Shown: piece by piece, positions 1 through 6,141 of the stretch
Position numbering within the stretch: position 1 is the stretch's first letter
How the letters are laid out: each line of letters starts with the position of its first letter
Assembly (NCBI GenBank): GCA_002699725.1
Contig: PACE01000001.1
Coordinates: forward strand, 1-10,036
Origin: Acidimicrobiaceae bacterium
GTDB taxonomy: Bacteria > Actinomycetota > Acidimicrobiia > Acidimicrobiales > MedAcidi-G1
DNA length: 10,036 bases
Direction of reading: 5' to 3'
Program-made: the position numbers and the translations under genes
The notes under the pieces: generated by a model
Databases searched by the model: none
Told to the model about the DNA's origin: nothing
Seen by the model: the letters and a program-made list of their open reading frames with translations, nothing else

Positions 1-1002
1 CGAAGTCGACGGGGATCACGTCCACGGTGCCTTCGGGACGCCGGGGAACTCCTTCAACAGGCCGCGGGCGTAGGAGATGATGACCGGCTCGGCCATCCGG
101 AAGCCCCTGATCCACCCGGGCGACGGTTCCGAGTGGGCTGACTCGATGATGGCTGGCCGCACGACGCTGATGGGCACGTCGCCGGCACTCTCAGCGACGG
201 CGATCTCTCCGAGCGCCTTCGTGAAGGCGTAGGCGTCGGGGAAGCCCAGTGAGCCAGCCCGGGCAATTCCGGCCTGGGCCATCTTGTCGTCGACCCATCG
301 GCAGCGGAGCTGTTCGGTCTTGGCTGCGAGGCTGGGGATCCCGGCGGCGCCCAGCTCGCCGTGCGCCTCGCTCCGGAAGGCCTTCAGGTTCGCCGGCGTT
401 CGGCTCTCGGTCTCGGTGTCCAGTCGGATCCGTCGGGCGGCGTCCACCTCCGTGCGCCAGTCCACGTCCACGAAGAACGAGCTGGCGTCGACCGGTTCCT
501 CGGGGGCCCTTCCACGTCGGCTTCCCGCTACGTAGCAGGTCGAGACGGTGACAAGGTGGGGGGTCGCACCCAGGCTCGCCAGCGTCTCGACGATCCTGAC
601 CGGTCCGAGCAGGTTCACCTCGACGGCCTGGTCCAGGGGCGAGTCGAAGCTCACGACGGCGGCTGAGTGGATGACGATGTCGCAGGAGGCGAGGGCTGCC
701 AGCCCGTCGGCGTCCAGTCCCAGGCTGTCGCTGGTGACGTCCCCGGCCACGGCGGTGATCCGACGTGAGGTCATCTCGGCGAAGCCGTCGGTTCCCAACT
801 GGCTGCGCAGGTTGTCGAAGGCGTCGTTGCGGAGGATGTCGCGTTCGACGCGTCGGCCGGCCCCGCGACGGCCCGGTCTGAGGATCAGCACCAGCTCACA
901 GCCGGGGGCGGAGCGGAGCAGGCGTTCGACCAGGGCGGTGCCCAGGAAGCCGGTGCTTCCGGTGATGGCGATGCGGCGCCCTGCCAGATTCTCGGGTATC
1001 AC
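1..1002 (-). CDS. Fatty acyl-CoA reductase-type SDR oxidoreductase, 3'-partial, apparent frameshift
   Basis: This is the N-terminal Rossmann part of an extended SDR of the male-sterility / fatty acyl-CoA reductase type (NAD_binding_4), which reduces acyl thioesters with NAD(P)H. Seen directly: the nucleotide-binding motif TGSTGFLG at residues 14-21, SAAVVSF at 113-119, STCYVAG at 154-160, the catalytic pair Y258/K262 in YAFTK, and VRPAII at 281-286. The frame hits TGA at 16-18 just after GVPKAPWT. In the next frame the sequence continues as GTVDVIPVDF, which is how this family normally proceeds, so one base appears to be missing near 35-41 and the gene really continues off the window. The start is GTG at 1000-1002; an ATG 8 bp upstream is out of frame. 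It diverges from a TetR gene that may regulate it. Whether the full protein carries further domains cannot be seen. The family call is firm; the exact substrate is unknown. Confidence 0.82.
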
Positions 1003-1013
1003 ACCGCCATGTC

Positions 1014-1045
1014 TACCAGATGGTCAGGGCCCTTACCAGATGGTA
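1014..1045. promoter_or_regulatory. Two direct copies of a TACC-N4-GGT(A) site: putative TetR operator pair
   Basis: TACCAGATGGT occurs at 1014-1024 and again at 1034-1044, exactly 20 bp apart. Each copy is an inverted half-site pair (TACC/GGTA) around AGAT, perfect in the second copy and lacking the last base in the first. The pair lies between the divergent reductase and TetR genes. The left copy overlaps the possible -10 of the reductase and the right copy sits just upstream of the TetR -10. This is the usual position of a TetR-family autoregulatory operator. Binding is inferred, not shown. Confidence 0.55.
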
Positions 1046-1056
1046 GACAGGTGGGC

Positions 1057-1062
1057 TACGGT
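1057..1062 (+). promoter_or_regulatory. Leaderless -10 element (TACGGT) of the TetR gene
   Basis: TACGGT matches the actinobacterial TANNNT -10 consensus. It ends 6 nt before the GTG at 1069, so transcription would begin at or next to the start codon. No Shine-Dalgarno is visible. This supports GTG 1069 over the upstream ATG at 1009, which would place the operator repeats inside the coding region. Confidence 0.5.
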
Positions 1063-1068
1063 GGCCCG

Positions 1069-1677
1069 GTGGCATCTACCGAGGTCCGTGGGGGTACGAA
1101 GGCACGGGTGCTTGACGCAGCCCTGGCGTCCTTCGGCACGGCCGGCTTCGCCGGCACCTCGCTAGACGACCTGGCTTCCGGGCTGGGAATCCGCAAGCAG
1201 ACGATCCTCTACCACTTCGTCTCCAAGCGGGGTCTGCTGAACGCAGTGGTGGACAGCGTCGCCGCCGACCTCATCCTCGCTCTCGAACAGGTGCTCGCCG
1301 GGAGCCAGCGGGACTGGGAACGCGTGGAGGCGTTGGTGCGGTCGGTGTTCCGCGTGGCCCTCGAACAACCGGTCCTGCTCGGGCTGCTACGTGAGGTGAG
1401 CCGCCCCAACTCACCCGGAGCCCAGCGCCTGCGGGGCCACATGGATCCGCTCATGGCCAGGGCCCGCCTCTGGATCGAGGCCGAGATGGCCGCAGGACGC
1501 ATGCGCAGGACCGACGCCCAGCTGCTGCTCCTGAGCGCGTACTCCACGGTGGTCGGCGTAGCCACGGAGATCGAGGTGCTCCGGGCTGCCGGCGTAGGGC
1601 CGACCCTGCGGCCAGTGGTCCAGAGGCGGAGGGAACTCCTGCGGTTCCTGCGGGCCTCGTTGGACCCGACGTCCTGA
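1069..1677 (+). CDS. TetR/AcrR-family transcriptional regulator
   Basis: This is a one-component DNA-binding regulator of 202 residues, typical for TetR proteins. The N-terminal helix-turn-helix covers about residues 12-58, with the characteristic pattern of TSLDDLASGLGIRKQTILYH followed by F and K. The rest is an all-helical ligand-binding and dimerisation domain, ending in a basic stretch. An ATG at 1009 would add 20 residues, but GTG 1069 is preferred because it follows a TANNNT element by 6 nt and leaves the repeat pair 1014-1045 in non-coding DNA. The gene diverges from the acyl-CoA reductase-like gene, so it is probably a repressor of that gene and of itself, perhaps sensing an acyl-CoA or lipid. 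The ligand is inference. Its stop codon is only 9 bp from the end of the convergent ddl gene, leaving no room for a separate terminator. Confidence 0.88.
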   Translation: MASTEVRGGTKARVLDAALASFGTAGFAGTSLDDLASGLGIRKQTILYHFVSKRGLLNAVVDSVAADLILALEQVLAGSQRDWERVEALVRSVFRVALEQPVLLGLLREVSRPNSPGAQRLRGHMDPLMARARLWIEAEMAAGRMRRTDAQLLLLSAYSTVVGVATEIEVLRAAGVGPTLRPVVQRRRELLRFLRASLDPTS

Positions 1678-1686
1678 GCAGGGCCG

Positions 1687-2778
1687 TCAGCGCGTCGTGT
1701 TGCGCCGGCGGCGGGCGTGGCGCTCGACGGCGAGGTCCACGAGCTGGTCGATGAGACCGCCGTACGACAGCCCCGCCTTCAACCAGAGCCGTGGGTACAT
1801 GGATATGGAGGTGAACCCCGGGATCGTGTTGACCTCGTTCACCAACATCCGGCCGTCGTCGGCGAGGAAGAAATCGACCCGGGCCATACCGGAACACCTC
1901 AGGGCGATGAAGGCCCGTGCGGCGAGTTCCTGGAAGCCGACCACGGTTTCAGGGTCAAGGTCGGGATCGTTGATGAGCTCGGCCGCGTCGGTCTCGTACT
2001 TGTCGGCGTAGCTGTAGAAGGCATCGCCGGGCCTGATCTCTCCGGGACCGGAAACCTGGGGCACCCTGTCGCCGAGGACGGCCAACTCGATCTCGCGCCC
2101 TGACACGGCCTCCTCCACCACGATCCACTCGTCGTAGCCGGCGGCAGTCGCCAGGGCGATCTCCAGCGAGGCCGGATCGGAGGCCTGCGACACCCCGACC
2201 GAGGAGCCCAGGTTGGCCGGCTTCACGAACACTGAGGGTCCCAGGTCGGCGAGCAGTTCCTCGAGCAGGGCACGGTGGCCGGCGGAACCCGGTTCGTCCA
2301 GACGGTCGGCGTGGAGTCCCCGGTACCTGGCCTGGGGGATCCCGTGGTGGGCGAGGACCTCCCGGGCTGCCAGCTTGTCCATGGCCAGCGCCGAACCCAG
2401 CACCCCACTGCCGACATACGGCACGTCGGCCAGCTCGAGGAGGCCCTGCAGGGTTCCGTCCTCCCCGAGGGGACCATGGACGAGGGGGAACACCGCGACC
2501 GGACCGTCGGCGGCCAGTTCCGTGAGGCGGGGGAGGGGATCCCAGGATGGCCCGCTCGGATCGAGGCGGTCTCCGAGGCCCTCCATCCGGCCCTCGGCGA
2601 GGGCCGCCGCGGCATCGGCGGCCAGCGACCAGCATCCATCCAGGCCGATGCCGACGGGGACCACCTCGTAGTGCCCGGTGTCCACCGCCGCCAGCACGTG
2701 TCGGGCTGACATGCATGACACGTCGTGCTCGGCACTACGCCCCCCGAAGAGCACGACGAGACGACGGCGGGCGACCAC
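1687..2778 (-). CDS. ddl: D-alanine--D-alanine ligase
   Basis: This is an ATP-grasp ligase that joins two D-alanines in the cytoplasm for peptidoglycan synthesis. At 363 residues it is of the longer DdlA/VanA-like length. Visible motifs are GGRSAEHDVS (12-21, with the Glu that holds the first D-Ala), HGPLGEDG (101-108), YVGSGVLGSALAMDK (121-135), FVKPANLGSSVGV (184-196), the omega-loop FYSYADKY with K260-Y261, and the Mg ligands D302, E315 and N317 in VDFF and NEVNTIPGFT. Tyr in the omega loop fits D-Ala-D-Ala rather than D-Ala-D-lactate ligases. The start is GTG 2776-2778, with TACGAT 6 nt upstream and no Shine-Dalgarno. It is divergent from murF, whose product uses the dipeptide. The ddl-murF neighbourhood is also known in Bacillus subtilis, but there the two genes point the same way. 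Confidence 0.96.
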   Translation of the reverse strand: MVARRRLVVLFGGRSAEHDVSCMSARHVLAAVDTGHYEVVPVGIGLDGCWSLAADAAAALAEGRMEGLGDRLDPSGPSWDPLPRLTELAADGPVAVFPLVHGPLGEDGTLQGLLELADVPYVGSGVLGSALAMDKLAAREVLAHHGIPQARYRGLHADRLDEPGSAGHRALLEELLADLGPSVFVKPANLGSSVGVSQASDPASLEIALATAAGYDEWIVVEEAVSGREIELAVLGDRVPQVSGPGEIRPGDAFYSYADKYETDAAELINDPDLDPETVVGFQELAARAFIALRCSGMARVDFFLADDGRMLVNEVNTIPGFTSISMYPRLWLKAGLSYGGLIDQLVDLAVERHARRRRNTTR

Positions 2779-2784
2779 CCCGGC

Positions 2785-2790
2785 ATCGTA
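2785..2790 (-). promoter_or_regulatory. Leaderless -10 element (TACGAT) of ddl
   Basis: On the minus strand TACGAT is followed by 6 nt and then the ddl GTG. It fits TANNNT and no Shine-Dalgarno is present. Its upstream two bases (2789-2790) are shared with the oppositely oriented murF -10. Confidence 0.55.
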
Positions 2791-2794
2791 GGGT
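2789..2794 (+). promoter_or_regulatory. Leaderless -10 element (TAGGGT) of murF
   Basis: TAGGGT is followed by 8 nt and then the murF GTG at 2803. No Shine-Dalgarno is visible in the 24-bp spacer between the two genes. It overlaps the divergent ddl -10 by two bases. Confidence 0.5.
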
Positions 2795-2802
2795 GACGCT
2801 CC

Positions 2803-4113
2803 GTGAGGTTTCGGGCATCAGAGGTCGCCGCAGCGGTCGGTGGCGAGTTGGTCGGCGACGACGTGACCCTGGACGGCGCCACGCAGGACTCCCGTGCCGT
2901 CACGCCCGGCTGTCTGTTCGTACCCCTGGTGGCCGATCGGGACGGCCACGGGTTCATCGACGGGGCAATGGCCGGCGGTGCCGGAGCGCATCTGACCTCC
3001 GGTGCCATCGGCGCTGGAACGGCGATACGGGTACCTGACACGGCCGTGGCACTGTGCGACCTCGGATCAGCAGCGCGGGCATCGACTACCGCCCGGGTGG
3101 TGGCCGTGACCGGAAGCGTCGGCAAGACCTCGGTCAAGGACCTGACTGCAGCCGTCATCTCGAAGGGTGGTTCCACGCATGCCTCCGAACGTTCGTTCAA
3201 CAACGAGATCGGGGTTCCGCTGAGCATCCTCGGAGCCCCCGAGGATGTCGACTTCCTGGTGCTGGAGATGGGTGCCCGGGCCGAGGGCGACATAGCCCGG
3301 CTGGCCGGGATAGCCCGGCCCGACGTGGGGGTCGTCACCACGGTCGACATGGCCCATACCTCGGCGTTCGGATCCCTGGAGGTGGTGGCACGCACCAAGG
3401 GCGAGCTGCTGGACGGCCTTCCGCCCGACGGGTGTGCGGTGCTCAACGCCGACGACGACCTCGTGATGGGCCAGGCGGGGCGAGCCAGATGTCCGATCCT
3501 CACATTCGGCGAGCGCGGTGAGGTACGTGCGCGCGTTGTCAGCCTGGACGATCTTCTCCGTCCGGCATTCCGCCTGGAGTCGCCATGGGGCCGGACGGAG
3601 GTCCGCCTTGATGTGCACGGTGCCCACATGGTTTCCAACGCGCTTGCAGCCGCAGCCGTGGGACTCTTCCTGGGGCTGTCGCCCGAGGAGGTGGCGGCCG
3701 GCCTCTCCGAGGCCCGACTGTCACCGTGGCGGATGGAGGTGGCGACGGCGCCGAGTGGACTGGTCGTCGTCAACGACGCCTACAACGCCAACCCTGCATC
3801 CATGGCCGCCGGGCTCGAAGCCCTTGCCTCCCTCGCCGTGTCGGGCCGCAGGATCGCCGTGGTCGGGCTCATGGCCGAACTCGGCGGGTACGAGGCAACC
3901 GCACACTCGGAGGTCGCCGATCTGGCCGACGGGTTCGGAGTCGACCTGCTGGCCGTGGGCACCGACCTGTATGGCGTGGCGCAGTTGGCCGGCATCGACG
4001 AGGCATCCGCCCACCTTGCTGGCCTGGCGCTGGGTGACGGAGATGCCGTGCTGGTGAAGGGCAGCCGGGTGGCCGGCCTGGAGGCGCTGGCGGCCCGGCT
4101 CCTCGAAGGCTGA
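2803..4113 (+). CDS. murF: UDP-N-acetylmuramoyl-tripeptide--D-alanyl-D-alanine ligase
   Basis: This is the last cytoplasmic ligase of the peptidoglycan precursor pathway. It adds D-Ala-D-Ala to UDP-MurNAc-tripeptide with ATP. At 436 residues it is slightly shorter than the E. coli enzyme. The three-domain order is visible. The N-terminal UDP-binding domain includes SRAVTPGCLFVPL (30-42). The central ATPase domain has the P-loop GSVGKTS (104-110), SFNNEIGVPL (131-140), EMGAR (155-159), AHTSAFGS (184-191) and K199, at the usual position of the carbamylated lysine. The C-terminal domain has DAYNANP (325-331), GLMAELG (355-361) and VLVKGSR (417-423). The start is GTG 2803, chosen from the family N-terminus and the promoter 8 nt upstream. 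It is divergent from ddl and stands alone rather than inside a dcw-type murE-murF-mraY run; no other mur gene lies in this window. Confidence 0.95.
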   Translation: MRFRASEVAAAVGGELVGDDVTLDGATQDSRAVTPGCLFVPLVADRDGHGFIDGAMAGGAGAHLTSGAIGAGTAIRVPDTAVALCDLGSAARASTTARVVAVTGSVGKTSVKDLTAAVISKGGSTHASERSFNNEIGVPLSILGAPEDVDFLVLEMGARAEGDIARLAGIARPDVGVVTTVDMAHTSAFGSLEVVARTKGELLDGLPPDGCAVLNADDDLVMGQAGRARCPILTFGERGEVRARVVSLDDLLRPAFRLESPWGRTEVRLDVHGAHMVSNALAAAAVGLFLGLSPEEVAAGLSEARLSPWRMEVATAPSGLVVVNDAYNANPASMAAGLEALASLAVSGRRIAVVGLMAELGGYEATAHSEVADLADGFGVDLLAVGTDLYGVAQLAGIDEASAHLAGLALGDGDAVLVKGSRVAGLEALAARLLEG

Positions 4114-4118
4114 TCCCG

Positions 4119-4153
4119 CCGGCAGCGCCGCAGCCGGCCTGCCGGAGCGGCGC
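4119..4153. terminator. GC-rich compound hairpin between convergent genes
   Basis: CCGGCAG (4119-4125) can pair with CTGCCGG (4139-4145), and GCGCCGC (4125-4131) with GCGGCGC (4147-4153). The two stems are interleaved, so they are alternative or pseudoknot-forming. The structure starts just after the murF stop and lies before the end of the convergent zinc-ribbon gene. There is no U-tract, so a terminator role is only suggested by position. Confidence 0.3.
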
Positions 4154-4175
4154 CTGAAGCCGGTCTGGAACCGTC

Positions 4176-4508
4176 TCAGTCCGGGTCGTGGGGGAGCTCC
4201 GTCGGGCGGAGCGGGGTGTTGGAGCGGTTCCAGACGGCGAGTCGTTCGGTGTCGCAGTCCGGGCAGAGGTGCACGACCCGCAGGGACTGGATGGAGAGTT
4301 GGGTTCCCCTCGACTTCTCCACGATCGACTGGAGGGCGGGTCGCACGGCGTCTGATCCACAGGTCGGACACCTGGGGGTTAGGTCCCTTTCCCATTCCAG
4401 GTCGCACGACCCGCAGGTCACGGTGATCGTCTCGTCGCCGGGCGGCCCTTCCCGTCGTCCGAGGAGGGACTCCTCCTCGCCACAGCGCGGGCAGGCGATG
4501 TTGCTCAT
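4176..4508 (-). CDS. Hypothetical four-CxxC zinc-ribbon protein
   Basis: This 110-residue soluble protein has four CxxC pairs at C6/C9, C32/C35, C47/C50 and C82/C85, enough for two zinc ribbons. The spacings suggest one ribbon from the first two pairs and another from the last two, but other pairings are possible. The C-terminal tail is proline- and acid-rich. No enzyme motif is recognised, so a nucleic-acid- or protein-binding role is only a guess. The frame can also open at GTG 4514, but TAGCGT at 4516-4521 stands 7 nt from ATG 4508, which favours the ATG start. It converges with murF and diverges from the J-domain gene. Confidence 0.72.
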   Translation of the reverse strand: MSNIACPRCGEEESLLGRREGPPGDETITVTCGSCDLEWERDLTPRCPTCGSDAVRPALQSIVEKSRGTQLSIQSLRVVHLCPDCDTERLAVWNRSNTPLRPTELPHDPD

Positions 4509-4515
4509 GTCCACA

Positions 4516-4521
4516 ACGCTA
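4516..4521 (-). promoter_or_regulatory. Leaderless -10 element (TAGCGT) of the zinc-ribbon gene
   Basis: On the minus strand TAGCGT is followed by 7 nt and then ATG 4508. It matches TANNNT, there is no Shine-Dalgarno, and it sets the start choice for this gene. Confidence 0.45.
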
Positions 4522-4590
4522 GGCGGATCGACAGCGCAGCCCGTGGGGTACCGGCTTCCCGGGGCGGGCGAGTGGGCCGGTACCCGCCCA

Positions 4591-4596
4591 TAGGGT
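4591..4596 (+). promoter_or_regulatory. Leaderless -10 element (TAGGGT) of the J-domain gene
   Basis: TAGGGT is followed by GGACGG and then GTG 4603. The spacing is 6 nt, identical to that of the TetR and ddl genes, with no purine-rich ribosome binding site. Confidence 0.55.
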
Positions 4597-4602
4597 GGAC
4601 GG

Positions 4603-5217
4603 GTGCCCGGCCACGGCGACGACCACTATCGGACCCTCGGGGTGTCGATGACGGCATCGGACGAGCAGGTCCGTGCCGCCTACCGGGTGCAGGCCCGTCG
4701 CCACCACCCGGACCTCTCCGACGGCCCGGCGGACCGTAGGCAGGCCGAGGCCGCGATGGCGTCGGTCAACGAGGCATGGAGGGTCCTGGGTGACCGGGGC
4801 CGCCGCTCCGTCTACGACCTGGCCCGGAGGCCGCCGGAGCCGGTGGTCCGCACGTCACCGGTCGATGAAGCGGTACACGGGCGGCGGGGAGACTCCTTCC
4901 AGGCGATTCCCGTACCGCGGGCGGTCGGGTGCCTGCTCCAGTTCGGACCGGTGGTCCTCATCGTGGGGCTGCTGGTCGGGATTCTGGTGGCCACCGCCTT
5001 CATGGGTGGAGGCCGCGAGCTGGCGCCGAGGCTGGGACCCGGATCCTGTGTCGAGCTGTCGTCGACGATCCGGGTGGTGCCGTGCACCGTGGAGACCCCG
5101 GTCATCGTGGCGCGTGGGGTTGCCGGGACTCCGTGCCCGCTGGGGTCGGTGACCCTGGTCCTGCCGACCCTGATCGAGCAGGTCTGCGTGGCTCCTCCGG
5201 GGACGCCGTCGGGCTGA
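4603..5217 (+). CDS. Membrane-anchored J-domain (DnaJ-like) protein with external cysteine domain
   Basis: Residues 7-73 form a J-domain, DHYRTLGV through to YDLARR, with the HPD motif at 35-37 that stimulates DnaK ATPase activity. There is no Gly/Phe region or DnaJ zinc finger, so this is a specialised J-protein rather than DnaJ itself. A single hydrophobic segment at about 110-134 should be a transmembrane helix. It leaves the J-domain in the cytoplasm and a tail of about 70 residues outside. That tail has four cysteines (149, 161, 178, 195), which could form two disulfides. The GTG start follows TAGGGT by 6 nt. The next gene begins 8-35 bp downstream, depending on its start. The domain call is secure; partner and substrate are unknown. 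Confidence 0.85.
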   Translation: MPGHGDDHYRTLGVSMTASDEQVRAAYRVQARRHHPDLSDGPADRRQAEAAMASVNEAWRVLGDRGRRSVYDLARRPPEPVVRTSPVDEAVHGRRGDSFQAIPVPRAVGCLLQFGPVVLIVGLLVGILVATAFMGGGRELAPRLGPGSCVELSSTIRVVPCTVETPVIVARGVAGTPCPLGSVTLVLPTLIEQVCVAPPGTPSG

Positions 5218-5237
5218 CCGCCCTGTGGCTGGACGTA

Positions 5238-5243
5238 TACGGT
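5238..5243 (+). promoter_or_regulatory. Possible -10 element (TACGGT) of the ureidoglycolate lyase-like gene
   Basis: TACGGT matches TANNNT and ends 8 nt before the in-frame GTG at 5252. It supports 5252 over the earlier GTG at 5225 as the start. It is weaker than the other examples because the gene could instead be co-transcribed with the J-domain gene. Confidence 0.35.
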
Positions 5244-5251
5244 CCTGCGGC

Positions 5252-5859
5252 GTGGCTGGCAATGGCGTCGATCTCGTTGAGGTACCGGTCCTGCAGGGCA
5301 CGCCAGAGGCACTCGACGGCTACGGCTACACCTTTGACGACCCGGCCGAGGTCCAGGTGGAGATCGTGCGGTGGCCCGCCGGTGGGTGGCGCCCGGTCGA
5401 CCCGGACACCGGCGATGAGGGCGGCACGGTGGAAGGCGTGTTCGACGCCTTCTGGGAGGGTTCCACCCTCCGGGCGCTCAACAGCGCGGTGGACGGCGAC
5501 TACCTGCTGGCCGAGGCGGCCGGACCGCCGCTGGACGGCGAGCCGTGGTTGGCGGGCTTCACCATCGGGCACCTGAACTACCACCCGGACGGCGGCCAGC
5601 TCTTCTTCACGTTGGATCCGGGGGCGTTCGTGGTCCCGCTGGCCCTGCCAGGCGACGGCATCACACCGGCCGACGTGGTGGCCTTCTGGTTCGACGGAAC
5701 GCAGGGTCTCTGCATCCATCCGGAGATCTGGCACAGGGCGTGTTCCCGCTCGTGCCCCGCCAGCGGTTCCTGGACCGTCAGGGCCGGGTGCATGCCCGGG
5801 TGAGCGTGGAGTTAGCCGACGAGTTCGGTTGCCGACTGTTGATCCCGGGGACCCTCTGA
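5252..5859 (+). CDS. Ureidoglycolate lyase-like (AllA-family cupin) gene, apparent frameshift
   Basis: The family releases urea from ureidoglycolate in purine (allantoin) breakdown and has a cupin-like fold. The sequence shows YHPDGGQLFF, PGAFVVPLALPG, VVAFWFDGTQGL and IHPEIWH, parallel to the HPLGTQAF, FVVVVA and YHRNVWHHPL blocks of E. coli AllA as I recall it. After IWH the frame turns to non-family sequence and stops at 5801-5803. The neighbouring frame continues sensibly as QGVFPLVPRQRFLDRQGRVH to a stop at 5857-5859. One base appears to be lost near 5732-5736 (CACAGG where CACCAGG is expected). Restoring it gives a 202-residue protein. The start at GTG 5252 gives a family-like N-terminus; GTG 5225 would add 9 residues. 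The gene is a pseudogene if the frameshift is real, and intact if it is a sequence error. No other allantoin gene is nearby, so the true substrate is uncertain. Confidence 0.75.
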
Positions 5860-5912
5860 GGAGGGCGTGGCGGGTGGAGGCCCATGTGCCGCCAGTATCC
5901 TCGTGCGCCAGC

Positions 5913-5986
5913 GGACCGTTAGCTCAGTTGGCTAGAGCGCTCGCCTCACACGCGAGAGGTCACTGGTTCGAGTCCAGTACGGTCCA
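5913..5986 (+). tRNA. tRNA-Val (anticodon CAC)
   Basis: The full cloverleaf can be folded. The acceptor stem GGACCGT/ACGGTCC is perfect, with discriminator A at 5986. The D-stem is GCTC/GAGC, the anticodon stem CTCGC/GCGAG with loop CTCACAC (anticodon CAC, reading GTG), the variable loop is AGGTC, and the T-stem is ACTGG/CCAGT with loop TTCGAGT. The 3' CCA is not encoded (CTA follows). Its 3' portion is repeated at 8240-8299, which marks it as an integration site. Confidence 0.97.
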
Positions 5987-5987
5987 C
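5928..5987 (+). repeat. Left direct repeat (att-like) inside tRNA-Val
   Basis: This stretch, from the D-loop to one base past the tRNA end, matches 8240-8299 with two mismatches in 60 bp. The part from 5942 to 5987 is identical over 46 bp. It covers the anticodon and T arms, the usual crossover region for tyrosine-recombinase islands. Confidence 0.85.
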
Positions 5988-6042
5988 TATTTCCTGTATT
6001 TGTTTGTTGCAGGTACTGGTCGGGTTGACCGTCGGTCGGCGA

Positions 6043-6071
6043 CTCACCTCCCGCTTGGAGGGAGAAGTGAG
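6043..6071 (+). promoter_or_regulatory. Leader hairpin overlapping a possible ribosome binding site
   Basis: CTCAC-CTCCC (6043-6052) pairs with GGGAG (6060-6064) and GTGAG (6067-6071), with a 7-nt loop and a 2-nt bulge. The 3' arm contains the purine run GGAGGGAG (6057-6064) just before GTG 6067, so folding would hide both the ribosome binding site and that start. It lies in the 155-nt leader (5987-6141) of the homocysteine methyltransferase gene. No known riboswitch consensus is recognised here. Confidence 0.4.
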
Positions 6072-6141
6072 TGGACACGAAGGTGCTTGGGTGTCAGTGG
6101 CGGTTAGCCTCCACCGACTTTCTGCTGATTGTGAGCTCATT

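Noticed and set aside
249-1165. Several plus-strand open frames opposite the reductase gene
   Set aside because: Arg/Pro/Ser-rich translations with no motif lie antisense to a gene with a clear Rossmann and YxxxK signature.
2223-3773. Long 516-codon open frame on the minus strand across the ddl/murF junction
   Set aside because: It is antisense to murF and then in another frame of ddl, both unmistakable genes. Its composition (Ser/Arg/Pro/Thr-rich) is typical of GC-rich shadow frames.
5987-6141. A SAM-type or cobalamin riboswitch upstream of the methyltransferase
   Set aside because: The hairpin is real, but none of the conserved riboswitch cores I know could be located. Kept only as an unassigned leader structure.
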